Notes: a model not told the origin generated them from the letters alone. A stretch of 64,000 bases of DNA from Brachypodium distachyon (GCF_000005505.3 NC_016132.3:2852001-2916000); one strand, 5' to 3'. Shown: positions 32,365 to 44,945, counted from the first letter of the stretch. Translations and numbers: made by a program.

Positions 32365-35300
32365 TCACAATGTGGTGTCTGCTATCGCTCTAGAACTAGA
32401 AGCAGCTCCAGATTTCTTCTTCTCGGCTAGGAATTTGTCACAATCTGCATTTCCCTTCACGGTGAACTCCATGAGCAGCTCCTCAAATAATCTCTTCAGT
32501 GAGGCTTTGAACTTCAACGAGCAGCTCTTGTCACCCTCGTCCACATCCTGGATTCCATTTCCAACAAGGCACCCTACCTGGGCACCGTCCAGGTAGGTTT
32601 TGCAAGCAACGAGGACATTGCGCCTGTGCTTGCGGAAATGGCCCGCAACAAAATCCTCGAAATTCTACATAAAGTGCATCCACATTAAAATTTCTAGGTA
32701 TCAAAGTCAATAAAATTTCACCACAGAAATCCCTCGTCAATAAAATAGGTGTCTACAGATCTATCTTTAGAATTTACAGAACAACTAGCCTCTTCTACAG
32801 CAACTACTCCGTATGATAAGCAGAGGAATATTCTTACCTTTGGTGGGTTTCGAAGAGAATACAGCATTGTCCTGCATGATAGCAGGAATGTATCTTCATT
32901 ATATGATAGGGATTGCTTCTCCCCATGAGGTGTATTAGTTGTACCAGCATATCCAGGTTCATTGAAATAAGGCTTGGCATTCAAAACCAAAGCCTGAATG
33001 GAGACTAGGACCTGCAGCATTGTTGAATTATCTGGATCCCACATCTCATCTTCACTACCACTCCAGGTATTTAAGAGGCTGAGGCACACCTTCCGACAAA
33101 CATACAAATTTGGATTAAGATGCAACCCACCAGATCGGTAGTTAACCAGCTGCATACAATTAACTGGTTGTTATTGCACCTAAAGGCAGACTAAAGCAAG
33201 TAGAACAATCACTTGTGGAGACAAAGCCAACAAAATCTTACTGGCGGTGTAATTGTATATTGAGCAGGGAAGAGGATGTCAAAGAAGAAGAGCCCGTCAT
33301 GGTAAGGAGTGCCAGCTGGCCCCATTATCACAGCTCTAAGCAGATCAATTCTCTCCTCGTATGCCCTCGCAAATATAGTATCTGATCAATTTGTAGAAAA
33401 GCCAAAATATAATCATGAGATGCCCTCATAAACAGTGTCTTCTGAATATAGAAGGAAATATCATCATGACATAAGGCATTTGAACTAACAATGGCATGAT
33501 GCTTAACAGAAAAACCAGTACCAAGAGTTCATGAAACAGAGAGCATAAGAAGCAATAGCTAGCTACCTGGCAAATCTTTTTCTAAGATTTTCCACTCCTG
33601 CTGAATAGCCGAGGCCCAGAGTATTGATGGCTGCGAAGAAGACAACTTAGTACTGAACTAAGATGACAAAGGACAAACAAAGCATGCCAAAACAGTTACC
33701 TTCTCTACCACCGCAACATGTCTTAATGCTGGTTTTGAATAGTAATGATCACTGTGATCATCAAGAATATCGAATTGCTTAAATGCATTGTATTTTTCAT
33801 CAACTTTATCGTCTGCCATCAAAATGGGTTTGTTCTTGTTTGCCATCTCAGCAGCAGTCTTCTGCAGCCAGGGTAAAGGAGCCTCCACACCAGGTGGAAT
33901 ATCTAGGTCATCAAACTTGGAAGCAAAATTGTGGTTATACTCACTATCAAAAAGTATAGCATTGTAATCATAATCATCTTCATCGAAATCAAAGGTTCGT
34001 CTTCCTCAAATGACTCAATAAATCTGGCATTATTTTTTGAAGAGTAGGTGCTTGGTCCAGCAATGTCACTAGCCACACTAGTCTGGATTTGTTCCCACAG
34101 AAAAGCATCTGTCAGAGGGTAAGCAAGGAAATAGAATGAAAATGGAAAGATATGAAGGGAATTACCTTCACAAGCTTTGGCCAATGCAGGGGATATGCAA
34201 CATGTTGCTTATTCTTATCAACTGGTGCTTTCTCACAAATAACCACAACACCATCAGCATCAGCATCACTGTCGATATCAATTACTTCATGACGAACAAC
34301 CAATTAATTTAGTATATAAGAAAATTCAAGTAACCATTAGATAGTACAACGATAACATTCTATTACAAATATATTATATCAAGGTATGGCCATTTTCGAT
34401 CTTATATAGGAAATCCCAAGCCAAAATATACACAAATAGTTCAGAAGACAATGTCGAAATGTCATGCGATTATCCACCTATTAGAATGGTTTCCCCAATT
34501 TCAATTTTGGTTTTGTAATCAAATGCAACCTTTTCAACATGTGTACAGAGGCCCCATGGATGCCAAGTCTCACAATCTACATGTATTAATCACTGTAAGG
34601 TCAACTGGCATTGGCTTTTTGGGCTACAAGGTTATAAATCAGATTATGACTAAACCATAATTCCGGAAGCACAGAAGGGCATCAAATAATTTAGGATATT
34701 AACAGAACAAAACCACATAAGAATTTAGAATATTAGCAGAGAAAAACCAAATGAACAACCTACAGAATTCTACATTTTGTTCGAATATAAGTCTAGTTAC
34801 CCTGTCAAAAGACCAACCTGACCGCCAACTGAACGGCCTGACATCCATACTTCTAGGAAGAAGTTGCACAGCACACCAATCTTTCAATCACTTGTTGCAG
34901 ATAACCCCAAGTTTTCATTCCTTAGCTAAAAAAACCATTGGTTTGAAACTATTTTTATGCATTGCTGGATCCAGATTGTCATGTTCATACTATTGAAACA
35001 ATCTCCATGGAAAAATCCCAACAGAATTTGCTAAAAAATCAGCTTCATAATCATGATTGTTGTACCAAAGAATGAGAAGTTGGGGCTCTAACAAGTGACT
35101 GAAAGATTGGTGGTCTGTGATTTTTTTTTCTACTTCCAGTCTACAAGGCCAAAACAGGGTATAACTCCAGAGCCCCAAGAGTCCATATTGCATCTTTCCT
35201 GCGCATTGTACTAGGTATAACAAGACAAAGAACGCTGAAAATTGTAGTTTTGCCAATAAATTAACCACAATTCCTCAATCAGGTAGCAATGAGACCTTAC

Positions 35301-35758
35301 TGCCACAGGTCAACAGGACTTGACATTTAATATACAAGCATGAAAGAAGACCCCCAGAGCACAAACATAATAAAAATTCAGAAACCATAACGATGCAGCG
35401 CACCTATTTCCAAACAAAAACACAGATCATCGACAGGCAGACCAGTCCAATCCATAATTCTACACGTATCTATTGACAACTTGTGCCAGCCGCATCTTAA
35501 TCCAGCCCGTGAAAATTCAAAGGGATCACCCAACCCTTCTTCCCACTGCAATCCGATGGAAATCACACGAGCCACATCTTCCGATTGCAGCAAGAAAAAA
35601 ACAAATAAAGAAGGAAGGGGTCGTCTTGTCTTGCCACAGTCACCTGGCTCCGCTTCCTCTTCTGATGGCCGGAGCCCCAGCCCCCGGCGGCGACCGCCGG
35701 CGACACCTCGACCACATCGGGGTCGTCGAACGATTAGCTGCCCGCGCAGAGGTAACTC
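32365..35758 (-). pseudogene. UBC25-type ubiquitin-conjugating enzyme E2 (UBE2O-like), 5' half damaged
   Basis: The C-terminal half is an intact E2 domain of the large UBC23-26/UBE2O class. Exons: 33949-33700, 33630-33567, 33381-33242, 33149-32838, 32664-32365. Motifs include YEERIDLLRAVIMGPAGTPY, LFFFDILFPAQY, GGLHLNPNLYVCRKVCLSLL (active-site Cys in KVC) and NTWSG. The 5' half is broken. The exon at 35758-35644 reads DDPDVVEVSPAV...KRKRSQ, like the family start, but has no ATG after an in-frame TAA. The exon ending at 34166 (VIDIDSDADADG) has no AG acceptor in phase. The exon from 34108 needs a different phase from its donor, and another frame change lies near 33990-34005. It may be a decaying copy, or translated from an internal start. 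Confidence 0.7.
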
Positions 35759-35854
35759 CTGCGGAAGCAAAACCGATCAACCAGACGGGGCCAACCAAAA
35801 TCAGCGGGAGGCGCGACGGAACGGAGCGATTAGATCGGCGGCGGGATGACTCAC

Positions 35855-36058
35855 TTGGAGGAGTGCGTCGACATCAGTGACGCCGCCAGTGCGATAGCCC
35901 GGGGCCGTTGGGGTTCCGGCGAGGTGGGCGCGGGCTGAAGTTGGAGTAATTTTTGGCAACGATCGCATCTTTCGAGCAAGACTTGATTCGGCTCTGAGGT
36001 CCACTTCGACCGTATATTTTGGGCTTCTGGCAGGCCAAATCCTTCTGATCAGCGTCAT
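35855..36058 (-). other. Probable leader exon of the UBC25-type gene
   Basis: The minus strand shows CTCCAA|GTGAGT (donor at 35854) and a matching acceptor CTTCCGCAG before 35758. The exon cannot join in frame to the coding part, because exon 2 carries TAA in the relevant frame, so it is most likely 5' UTR. Confidence 0.5.
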
Positions 36059-36121
36059 TGAGCCCCGGCCCAGAAATTTAATAATAATTATAAACCTGTC
36101 TGGGGCTATTTCGGCAAAACA

Positions 36122-36203
36122 GTCGATATGTCCGAGTGGTTAAGGAGACAGACTTGAAATCTGTTGGGCTACGCCCGCGCAGGTTCGAACCCTGCTGTCG
36201 ACG
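36122..36203 (+). tRNA. tRNA-Ser (anticodon UGA)
   Basis: 82 nt. The acceptor arms GTCGATA and TGTCGAC pair (one G-T). A box TGTCCGAGTGGTTAAGGAGA, anticodon stem-loop GACTTGAAATC with TGA, a class II long variable arm (TTGGGCTACGCCCGCGC) and B box GGTTCGAACCC are all present. No intron. A CAA motif lies just upstream (GCAAAACAG), typical of plant tRNA genes. Confidence 0.96.
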
Positions 36204-36206
36204 TTA

Positions 36207-36216
36207 TTTTTTTTTT
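36207..36216 (+). terminator. RNA polymerase III terminator of tRNA-Ser
   Basis: A run of ten T residues begins 3 bp after the discriminator base. Confidence 0.85.
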
Positions 36217-37462
36217 CTTTATCCGATAATTCTTTTATCCCACCTACTAAATGTGCTAAGAAATTCCACCAAATAATAAACTCCTGGAGTGCCAACTCTT
36301 CTCTGTCCTTTTATCTCGCCAGAAACTGCCAAGTAGGCATGTTTTCGGGTCTCTGCTTGTTATTTTTTTTCTCTGGGGAAGAGCGATTCCGAAATTGCTT
36401 CTTTGTCATAGTAGAGACAACAACCGTCGATATTTCTATATGCTTGTTGCAGTTTGGTGGGTGGTCTGGAGCGGATCGAGCAGGAGTAATCTGCACCGGA
36501 GGAATATTCCTTCCGAAATTTCAGCTGCAAATGCATCAGCAAAAAAAAAATGATAACCAAGCATTTATTACTAGCATTGCTTGGTGCATCAATTAGTATA
36601 ACTTTTGTCACTCCAGTATTTCAGGACTGAGAAAATCAATCAAGTCTTCTTTATTCCTCAAAAAGAAAGAAAAAATCAAGTCTTCATTCAAGAAGAGAGA
36701 GAGAGCTGCAATAATAAATGACAAAAGTCACACTCCATTGCTCTGCTTCAGTCTTTCTCCATCTTACCTTGGAAGAAAAGGTTCCCTTCTTCTTCATCCT
36801 CAGATACGTCCTCATTCAGCCTCTTCAAGCTTAAGATTAAAGGGAAAATAAAACCAGTAGCTAGAGGGAGACCCTCGAGCTGCTCTCCTCCGTCCCGTCC
36901 CATTCCGGTCCCTGAAAGCAGATCAGGGAGAAGACAAGGGCAGAGCGAGTCAACCAGGTGAGCTGCTTCCCTTTCCCTGAAACATATTAGTCATTGACGG
37001 TTATGATTTGCTCGGCCCGCTGTTTCCGGGAGATTCCCCGTCCATGCATCCACCGGTGCTCGATTTGAGTTAGCATATGGAAAAGACGGGGCTGGGAAGA
37101 GGGTAAACTTTTGCGGTGGGGAGTAGGGGATGAGCTGAATCTGGTGGATTTCGTGCTCGAGATGTGTATTTGTTTATGTATATGCTGTCAGGCGAGGCCT
37201 TCTGATCGATCCAGCCTTCCCTACTTCCCTAGCTATCGAACTCGCTGTGCTAGATGGAGCTTGCAGTAGGCTGCAGGCCGGATTCGCTGTCCAATTGGGA
37301 GATAAAATCGGAGGTTGAAATGGGCAGAATTTTATGCTATTTTCCTTTTGTCTGATGCACACATTATGAACTGTTCAGAATTTCATATGCTGCAAACCGG
37401 TATATGTTGGATAGCTTCCTGTGTGGTTCTGATTCTCTAAATTGGGATATTTGTGAGCAGGC
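36217..37462. other. Promoter, leader exon and leader intron of the saposin gene
   Basis: A leader exon probably ends at 36957 (CAACCAG|GTGAGC). The intron runs to AG at 37459-37460, two bases before the start codon. 36204-36800 holds a micro-insertion (36638-36685), A-rich tracts and a GA-run near 36700, but no gene. Confidence 0.55.
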
Positions 37463-39357
37463 ATGGCGTGTTTGACGAGGAGGCTCACGTTTTTAGTCGT
37501 GTTAGCCTTCTCAGCCGTGGCCGCGGAGAGCAGAGATCCATACAGGGAGAGCACAGATCAATATATTTGCATGTTGGGTAAGTCCTGAACCCATTACAAG
37601 AATGGATGCTTCTGTTGGTTGATCTTTGTTTGTTCTGTCAGAATTTCTGTTCATGTTGCCATGGTGTTCCTGATGATAATGCTGAGTAGATCAATGAAGT
37701 GCAGCAGTGGTATGCAACCTAGTGCAGAGGATTGGGATAAGTCATGCTAAAAACTACAAAATCTAGCTTTTTTTTGACTGAATACTGCCTTAATCTGGTT
37801 ATCTTTTGATTCCATAACTGGTTCCACATCTAGTTTTCTGCTTTGATCTAAGTTGCGAAGGCGCATAGTAGTATGAACTGTGTTGCTGATGTCTTTGTTG
37901 TAAGAATTGTGTACTTCTGCTGCCTATCAAATGTCAGGAGCTAGTGGTAGGTTACTGAATTTTTTGCTTTCATTTAGGGGCTCTGCAATCTCATCTTAGT
38001 AACTCACTACATAAAACTGTGTTCCAGATATGAGAAATTATGCTCACCATATCTTCAGCTTAGCAACCCTCTCCCTTTGTAGACATTTTAAGTTCCACGG
38101 TGTCGACCTCATGAATTATGATCAATCTGTTCTCTCGTATCTATTTCAGCTCGGGAAAGCCTGCCCCTTGTAAGCAAAGGGGCAGGATTAACTGCAGCTA
38201 ATGGAAAGCTGTGTGTACTATGCGAGCAGTACTCAACTGAAGCACTGTTCTACCTCCAACAAAACGAGACCCAGACCGAGATTCTCAGTGTCCTCCACCA
38301 CGGGTGTGCGAATCTTGGCCCTCTAAGACAGCAGGTATGGACACAAATTGCAATGCTCTCCTTGGATAGCACAAGTTCAATTTTCAGCATGCTGATTGGT
38401 TGTCCTTGATGATTCGCCTTCTCGCAGTGCATCACACTGGTGGACTACTACATCCCCCTTTTCTTCATGGAGGTTTCTGCGGTGAACCCTGAAGTGTTCT
38501 GTGAATCAGTGCACCTTTGCCCAAAGGGGACAAGAAGTCGGCTGCCCACTCGACGGGATACTTGCGGTCTGTGTCATCATGTTCTTGTGGAAGTTCTCAC
38601 CATGCTGAAAGATCCCAACATGAAGGTAACTGCAATCTTCACCATCGCCCATCGCTGATGTTCTGTGTGATGGCTGTCTTGTACTTTGCCACATGAGTAA
38701 CACCTTTTTGCATGTATCGCAATTTTGCAGCTCGAGATAGTTGGGTTTCTTCTAAAACAATGCAGCAAGGCGGAGAACTACGCACCGCAGGTTAGTAAGT
38801 TCAGAAACAGTCAGATAAATCGAAACACCAATTAACCTGCCTGTAGTGAAGTGCAACAGATCATGGGATCACCTGATTTTCATGGTTGTTCGTCTAGCAA
38901 AAATCACCAAGAAGCCCTAAATTGATTTAGTGCTTCTAAAAACGGACAGCTCAAATACTACAGTGCTTTTCTCTGACATGCCTTAACATGTACCGATGTT
39001 CGAATTCAGTACCTTGACAACTTTAGATGTAGTTGAACACTTATTATGCTTCAACACTTAATACAACTTCTGCAATTAGCTTAGTTGCCTGCAACTTTGT
39101 GTGAACTGAATGGTAACTCATCAACAATGTTTTTTGATTATTTCGACACTTAACAAAGTCTACTTCTGTTCTGCTTATGACAGTATTCTTTTGTTTTGTT
39201 TTACCAGTGCAAGAGACTGGTCCTTGAATATATCCCACTGATTCTGGTGAAAACTCAGAAATTGCTTGAGACGACAGATGTTTGCTCTGATATACATGCA
39301 TGCAAAGCAGTCATACAAGCAACAACGGAAACTGTTTCTCTTTCTGCGGCTTTGTAA
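37463..39357 (+). CDS. Prosaposin-like secreted protein with two saposin B domains
   Basis: Five coding exons: 37463-37577, 38150-38334, 38428-38625, 38731-38790, 39208-39357; 235 residues. A signal peptide opens it (LTFLVVLAFSAVAAES). The first saposin B domain carries the six-Cys pattern as LCVLCEQY, HHGCANL, QQCITLVDYY and VFCESVHLC. The second uses TCGLCHHVL, LLKQCSKA, PQCKRLVLEY and DVCSDIHAC. Saposin B domains bind lipids and help lysosomal or vacuolar lipid degradation. Plant members are prosaposin-like proteins predicted to enter the secretory route and reach the vacuole; cargo is unknown. All exon phases agree, and each domain is split by an intron at a comparable place, as expected for domain duplication. 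Confidence 0.88.
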
Positions 39358-40229
39358 AAGACAATGTAAATCAGGACAAATGCTTAGAAATCGAATTGGA
39401 GAAGAAGCTGAAGTTCAAACGCCTGTGAAAATTCTTTCCTCGATTGCTCAAAGCCTCAAAAACTATTGAGTTATGAAACTTTCAGCCCTACCAACTGTTC
39501 TCTGAGGTCTGAACTTACAGCAAGAGCAACTTTACCACCATTCTTTTCAAGTGTCTCGACTCTCTAGCATTGGATGGAGAAGTCAAACATATGTAGTTAC
39601 CACATTGTATTAACTGTTATTTGTCCAATCATGATGGTGCTATTACCAAAAAGGAAGCATATCCTGAGTTTTGATTTCGAAAGCTTGGAACATAAGATGG
39701 TTCATATTTACTAAAAAGTTGCAAAACACAATCTCCACTCATGTCTATACATTCGAGGTTTTGCCAAGTCAAACTTTGTCAACTTTGACTGAGTTTGTAA
39801 TAAAAACACCAACATTTGTTTGGTGTTGCATATGTTAATGTTTTGTAATACAAACTCAGTTAAAGTTGACAAAGTTTGACTTATGAAAAATTCAACGTAC
39901 AGAAATTTCAAAAACAAGGAGAGAATGTTTTTTACTTCAGATGCCTGAAGCATATTTTTAAGTTCATTTTTTTTTTGCAGATAGCGGTAAATTCAGCTAA
40001 CCACAACGTAATAATTAGTTGTCCATTCAAAGCCAGAATGTAACTACAAGAGCAAATTTCACAGAAGCAGGGTAAACTTGATAATTAAGTTGTCAAATGG
40101 CATCCTCATAGGATCACGAACAATGTTGCAGATTGTCTTGATTTAGACACCAGGGGTGGTATATACACATAGCAACAGACACTACACTAACGGAGTTTAC
40201 AGATTCATGGGCTAATAAAATGTCTCTTC
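39358..40229. other. Intergenic region between convergent genes
   Basis: 3' UTR of the saposin gene (to about 39660), a hairpin MITE (39766-39882) and the ETG1 3' UTR. No gene seen. Confidence 0.45.
39766..39882. mobile_element. Hairpin MITE (TGACAAAGTTTGACT type)
   Basis: Arms at 39766-39799 and 39849-39882 are near-perfect inverted copies (AAGTCAAACTTTGTCAACTT against AAAGTTGACAAAGTTTGACT) around a 49-bp loop. This motif is common in grass MITE-like hairpins, which are sources of 24-nt small RNAs. Confidence 0.7.
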
Positions 40230-43200
40230 TCATTGCATCCTCTCCTTCCTAAGCCTCTCAAGCTCCTTCACCATCTGCCAGTGCTCCATAGAAAGACTCT
40301 TCTCACCAAAGCTTGAAGCTGTTAGCTGTGCCATTGTTAGCCATCTGCAGATCAACATGAGCATAATTAGTTGGATAGAGGTTCATAAACTTCCATGTAA
40401 ACACAACTATAGGATGTGCTAGATCCCCGCCCTTGCATTATCTAAAAAAAGATGTCCACCCTTGGCCGCATGAACCATACCTGCTAAGTTCAGAGCAACC
40501 CAAGCTCCTATCATTGCGCATGACATTGACCATATCATCTTGGATGGCCTACAATTAATATTCAAACATTGTACAACTCATTACCGGTGTAAACTGCGCT
40601 GTGCAAAACAATATAATCTGAAAGTTCTGCATCTGCTAGATTAAGTGAAATGAGGATTAATTACCTGGTAAGTCTCAGGTTCAGATAACTGAGGAAGAGA
40701 CCTAACCGTGGCCAAGTACCATCTCCAACTCTCAAGTTCCTCAAGACTTGCATTTACTGCAGGAACAGAGGATGGACGAAAAGGCACTACTAAGTCAGAA
40801 GGCAATATGTTTGATTTTGCCTCAGATAGAGTAAGTAGCTGCACATCCGTTGCCATTTCTAGCTTGTAGTACTCAAAATCATACTCAACCTGCAAATTGG
40901 AAAGAGAAAATTACAAATTTAAATCAATCTCATGCTTGAGGAGTATTGTTATGCCATCAGTAATGCACTTCTACGTGTTATTTTCATGACTTGTCCATGT
41001 ACAAAATATTTATGCATTTAATATAATTTGTTACACCTTGTGCCTAAACACAGCAAGTGTTTGTGAAGTTTAATTCAATATTTTACCATTCCTTGTGCAT
41101 GATCACATCTACAAATTTGATTCCACATCATGCAGTCATACCTAAATGATGTTTTTTTTCCGAACCTAAATGGATGACATTGACATGGAGCTGGCAAAAG
41201 ATTTACACATTACTCAAATGCACATAGAAGTTCTTCCCAAAATATAATGCACTGCATTCTTTTAACCATAATTTACTCGATACAATACTGGTACAAGAGG
41301 ATTATTAACTATTACCATCTGTGACTCCATCAAGTTCTTAAGCAGCACAGTATTCTCAACACCTTTAGATGCCAGAGATCCAGACTGCAAGAGAGTCTCA
41401 TCAAAGGTCAGGTGAGTGCCCTGAGGTAGCTGCAGAACTCCTGTAACCAACCTACAACAAATTATATGAAGAGTACAGTTACAGGTTAGCATTTAATAAA
41501 GACAACGTGAGTAACATATTCTGAAAACTTGATAGGACAAACAAAGCAAGATGTACCTTCCTGACTTGTTATCCTTCCTAGGTTGAAGAGTGGCTGTGTT
41601 GAGATAATCAATTGACAGAGGAATGGCTTGCGAATATGGCACTAGTCTTTGGACCAAAGTATTTAGCCGATTTCCAAATATGGAAGCACTTTCTCTGTTG
41701 AATCCAGTGAAATTCAAGGAGAGCCTACCGACGGTAACCAAATCCACCTTAGTACGAAGCTGCAGCCGTATTGAAAGGACCAAGAAAATATTAGATCAAA
41801 TGCAAAATATTTTAGCAAGAATCATGCAATGAAAGCAACACAAAGTGGTATGACATACCCTGGATAGAAGATGCAACAGCAAGCAGTGAGCTGCCAGGTC
41901 ATCTTTCCCTAATACCAGAGTGAGATGCGAGAGCAAAGATTGTCGGATGCCTTTTAGTAAGCTTGGCGAAGGCTGCATTCAAAACAAAAGAATATGTTAG
42001 CTATTTAAAGCAAACATGGTGAAGATATGTGTATGTTACTGAAGGACATCAATGCATGGCTAAACCAGCTAGTCGATTTCTGAGTTCAAGATTATAAATT
42101 CACCTCAACAGCAGGTTGCTTTGACAGAAAATCATGACATGATAATTTTCGCGACATCAAACAGTGAAGACGGGGTACCTATACAAACATTTTTAAGGGT
42201 ATAGAGGTTAAGGCAAAAACTAAAATATTTTGTAGAATTTAAGTTTCACTGTTACACAAATGCATCACTGTGCACGGCTTAATATACCTTGCTGGGAGGA
42301 AGCTGAGCTGTTACATCTTCTAGTAGGTCAAACATTATATCGTCTGAATTATCAACGGGAGCAGCAAGTTCCGGGTCAAATGTATATACACCTATGAACT
42401 CAGCAACATCGTTTAGTTTCACTTGACTTTCAGGCATATCATAGACCTGTGGAACATAAGAAAGACTGTAAAAGGTAGATCATCCAAGAGAAAAGGATGT
42501 GCAACAAATAGATTAGCTAGCACAGATATCAGATAAAAAGTTCAGATGCTCTACCTTCACTAGACATGAAAAGAAGCTTCCAGGAATATGATGATCATCC
42601 CCATTCATCTCTGGCACGCGATCTTCACTCACTGGCATTTCTGGTGAACTAGATGAGCCCTGGACACCATCTTCCTTCTGAGGAGAAGTAAATGCAGATT
42701 AAATCAGACAACTGATCCCTTCATTTCATATGACTTCAGATTAACATGAAATTGAGCAGTTTAGTTCACTGAATATGTTATGGTTCCAATGATATGGCCT
42801 ACACAGCCTATTTTACTACTACCTCCTTTCAGGTATGTAAGTCTCATATCTAAAATTACTGTGACCAAGGGGGGTCTAATAGAGTGTTGGACCAAACAAT
42901 AAATCTCATGTATTAACTACTACTATTCTCAATGCATTGGCTGGTCAAAAAGTCAGGAGAACATGCTGGTTTGAGATGAAACTTGGTCGGAGGAGAGAAA
43001 GGCCTTGCATATTGAAATTTCAGTATTTGGAGATGAGCCCTGTATACCGGAAAGGAGGGAGTATTATGCTAATCTATATCCTGAAAAGCTTTTTGCAAGG
43101 TAACATACAGTTAGGCTAATCAAATATTTGATAAACTTCACAGAAACAATCGGGGAAGAGATACATGCAAGATTATGAGTTAACTTCAAATGGAGAGATG

Positions 43201-44790
43201 AAAATCAAAAAAAGGAAGCATGAATTTGTTTCCTAAAACAAAAAAATGACTAAAAAATTACACTTCAGAATGGAGCAAATTGAGTTCAGTATTTACCGGT
43301 TTCTTACTGAATGAAGAACCCTCACCATTACCATTTTCTGAAACCTGTAGCAAGCAACACATTAGATGTCAGTACTGGTAATGGACAGCAAAATTATTAA
43401 AATAACTATTATTATAATGAACATGACAAGAGCTTACATCCATGGCATCATCATCTCCATCCCTTTTTCTTTTGTCCCTTTGTTCAGATGTCGAGCAGTT
43501 TGACATCTGGCGCAAGTCAGGTCCGGGAGAAGACTCCATTGTCCAAGAGTTCTGTCCAGGCACCTGAAACAAGCCAACCCCAAGGCCCATATGAACTCCA
43601 CCAGCCAGTCCTTTGTACAAAGAATTTTTAGAATTAACAAGAAAATGGAAAAGAAGTGCTTATGGAAGCAGGAACATACAGGCACACAGTGCAAGAGATG
43701 GCGCTCCCAGAGATGTGAATCGCAAGGGTGCGGCATTGTGAACGGTGAGAAATCTGTGAACTTGTTCGTCCTCCAGGTAGAACCATCCTTCACAAAGAAT
43801 ATTTACAGATTAGCAAACGAAACGCTAGTGGCAGCTTAACAGCAGTTGATGAGCATGATCAGTTGAGTACCTTGAAAGCGCCAGCATAGAACTCACTCCC
43901 GAGCATATCCTGAACCATTCCCCGGAACCGAACGAGGGTGTTCGGTTTGATCAATCCGAGATTTGATGCGTCCAACACCGGAACCTGGAAAGAAAAACCT
44001 TTTGTTAACTAAAAAAACGCATTCTACACAGTGACCCATAATGTGCCTCCAAAATGTTTGACAGCAAACCCAACAAACAGTCCAATCTGATAGTACGATA
44101 TATGAAGAAATTCCATTTCCCTCCACCATATGAATCAGTAACCACATTTGCTCTTACAGCACCAAATTTAATCGAATATCCTAAGTTCCTCAAGCATTAC
44201 TTTTCTTCGTTTTTTTTAGAATAAGGAGCAAGCTCCCGATTTCATTGATGAAATCAAGCGGTTCAGTGCAGGTTTATACAGTTCAACAGAAAGATAACAG
44301 TCACCAGTTACTCCTGGACGACCAACTTTAACAAAGAGGGAGCTCACTACTGTCTATTACAGAACCAAAACAGACCAGACAATTGAAAAGAGTTCTGTCT
44401 ATTTCTTCGTTTTTACACTAGACCAATTTCGTTTCCGTTTTCAATGCAATGCAGATCACTCTAGAATTATCGGACCTTTAGTATCCTATGACGCGACCAG
44501 TAGATCTGCAACTTGATTCATAGGACCAGATCACGAACGCAGCAACTGGACTTAACTCGTGCAAAAGAAACGGGATGGCAAGGGTTTGGGTGTTTTTTTA
44601 CCTTGTCGATGCCGCCTTGGTCGAAGAGGAAGGAGCGGAACACCTCGGTGGCGCCCCAGTCTTTCGCCCGGAACGCCGCCACCGGGTCGCGGCCCCCGGA
44701 CTCCGCCGCGGCAGCCGCCGCCGCCCTCTCGAAGGTGGACCGCACCGCGCCCAACGGATTCCCGACGAGGTCGTACTGCGGTCCAACCAT
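40230..44790 (-). CDS. ETG1: Mini-chromosome maintenance complex-binding protein (ETG1/MCMBP)
   Basis: Fourteen coding exons: 44790-44602, 43984-43871, 43787-43680, 43563-43438, 43344-43297, 42677-42555, 42446-42288, 42178-42104, 41972-41859, 41759-41557, 41451-41316, 40889-40665, 40548-40481, 40344-40230; 600 residues, all phases agree. Recognisable parts are VRFRGMVQDMLGSEFYAG near residue 75, the GDDHHIPGSFFSCLVKVYD block, and the C-terminal GVLQLPQGTHLTFDETLLQSG and VEYDFEYYKLEM. MCMBP binds MCM2-7, helps remove it from chromatin late in S phase, and in Arabidopsis is needed for sister-chromatid cohesion. The length fits the Arabidopsis protein. E2F-type sites lie upstream. Introns carry a MITE (42822-43061) and a LINE tail (44215-44401). 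Confidence 0.92.
41140..41172. repeat. Micro-insertion in an ETG1 intron
   Basis: ACCTAAATG is present at 41140-41148 and 41164-41172, flanking ATG plus a T-run and CCGA. The duplication extends further if a 1-bp gap is allowed. Confidence 0.55.
42822..43061. mobile_element. MITE in an ETG1 intron
   Basis: The left end ACCTCCTTTCAGGTATGTAAG is matched by the inverted right end CTGTATACCGGAAAGGAGGGA. About 240 bp, with TA at the borders. Confidence 0.7.
44215..44401 (-). mobile_element. 5'-truncated LINE tail in ETG1 intron 1
   Basis: On the minus strand it reads TTTCATCAATGAAATCGGGA, then GCTTGCTCCTTATTCTAAAAAA, a typical grass LINE 3' end. The 13-bp duplication TTTCTTCGTTTTT lies at 44202-44214 and 44402-44414. 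About 187 bp, same strand as the host gene. Confidence 0.8.
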
Positions 44791-44923
44791 CCTCTCTCCT
44801 TCTCTCTCTCTCTTCTTAGGGGAATGGGAGATTTGGGAGCAATGGCGGGGAAGTGGTGCGGCGAGGAGGGGGAGGCATGAGGGAGATATATTGGTTGGGA
44901 GTTCGCGCCACTGGCGGCGGCGC

Positions 44924-44931
44924 TTCCCGCC
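44924..44931 (+). promoter_or_regulatory. E2F-type binding site upstream of ETG1
   Basis: TTCCCGCC matches the core E2F consensus. It lies 134 bp upstream of the ETG1 start codon. Confidence 0.6.
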
Positions 44932-44945
44932 GTTTCTGCCTCCTC

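Noticed and set aside
39766..39882. Hairpin as a microRNA precursor
   Set aside because: Near-perfect long arms with a short loop and a grass-wide repeat motif fit a MITE better than a miRNA gene; small-RNA data would be needed to say otherwise.
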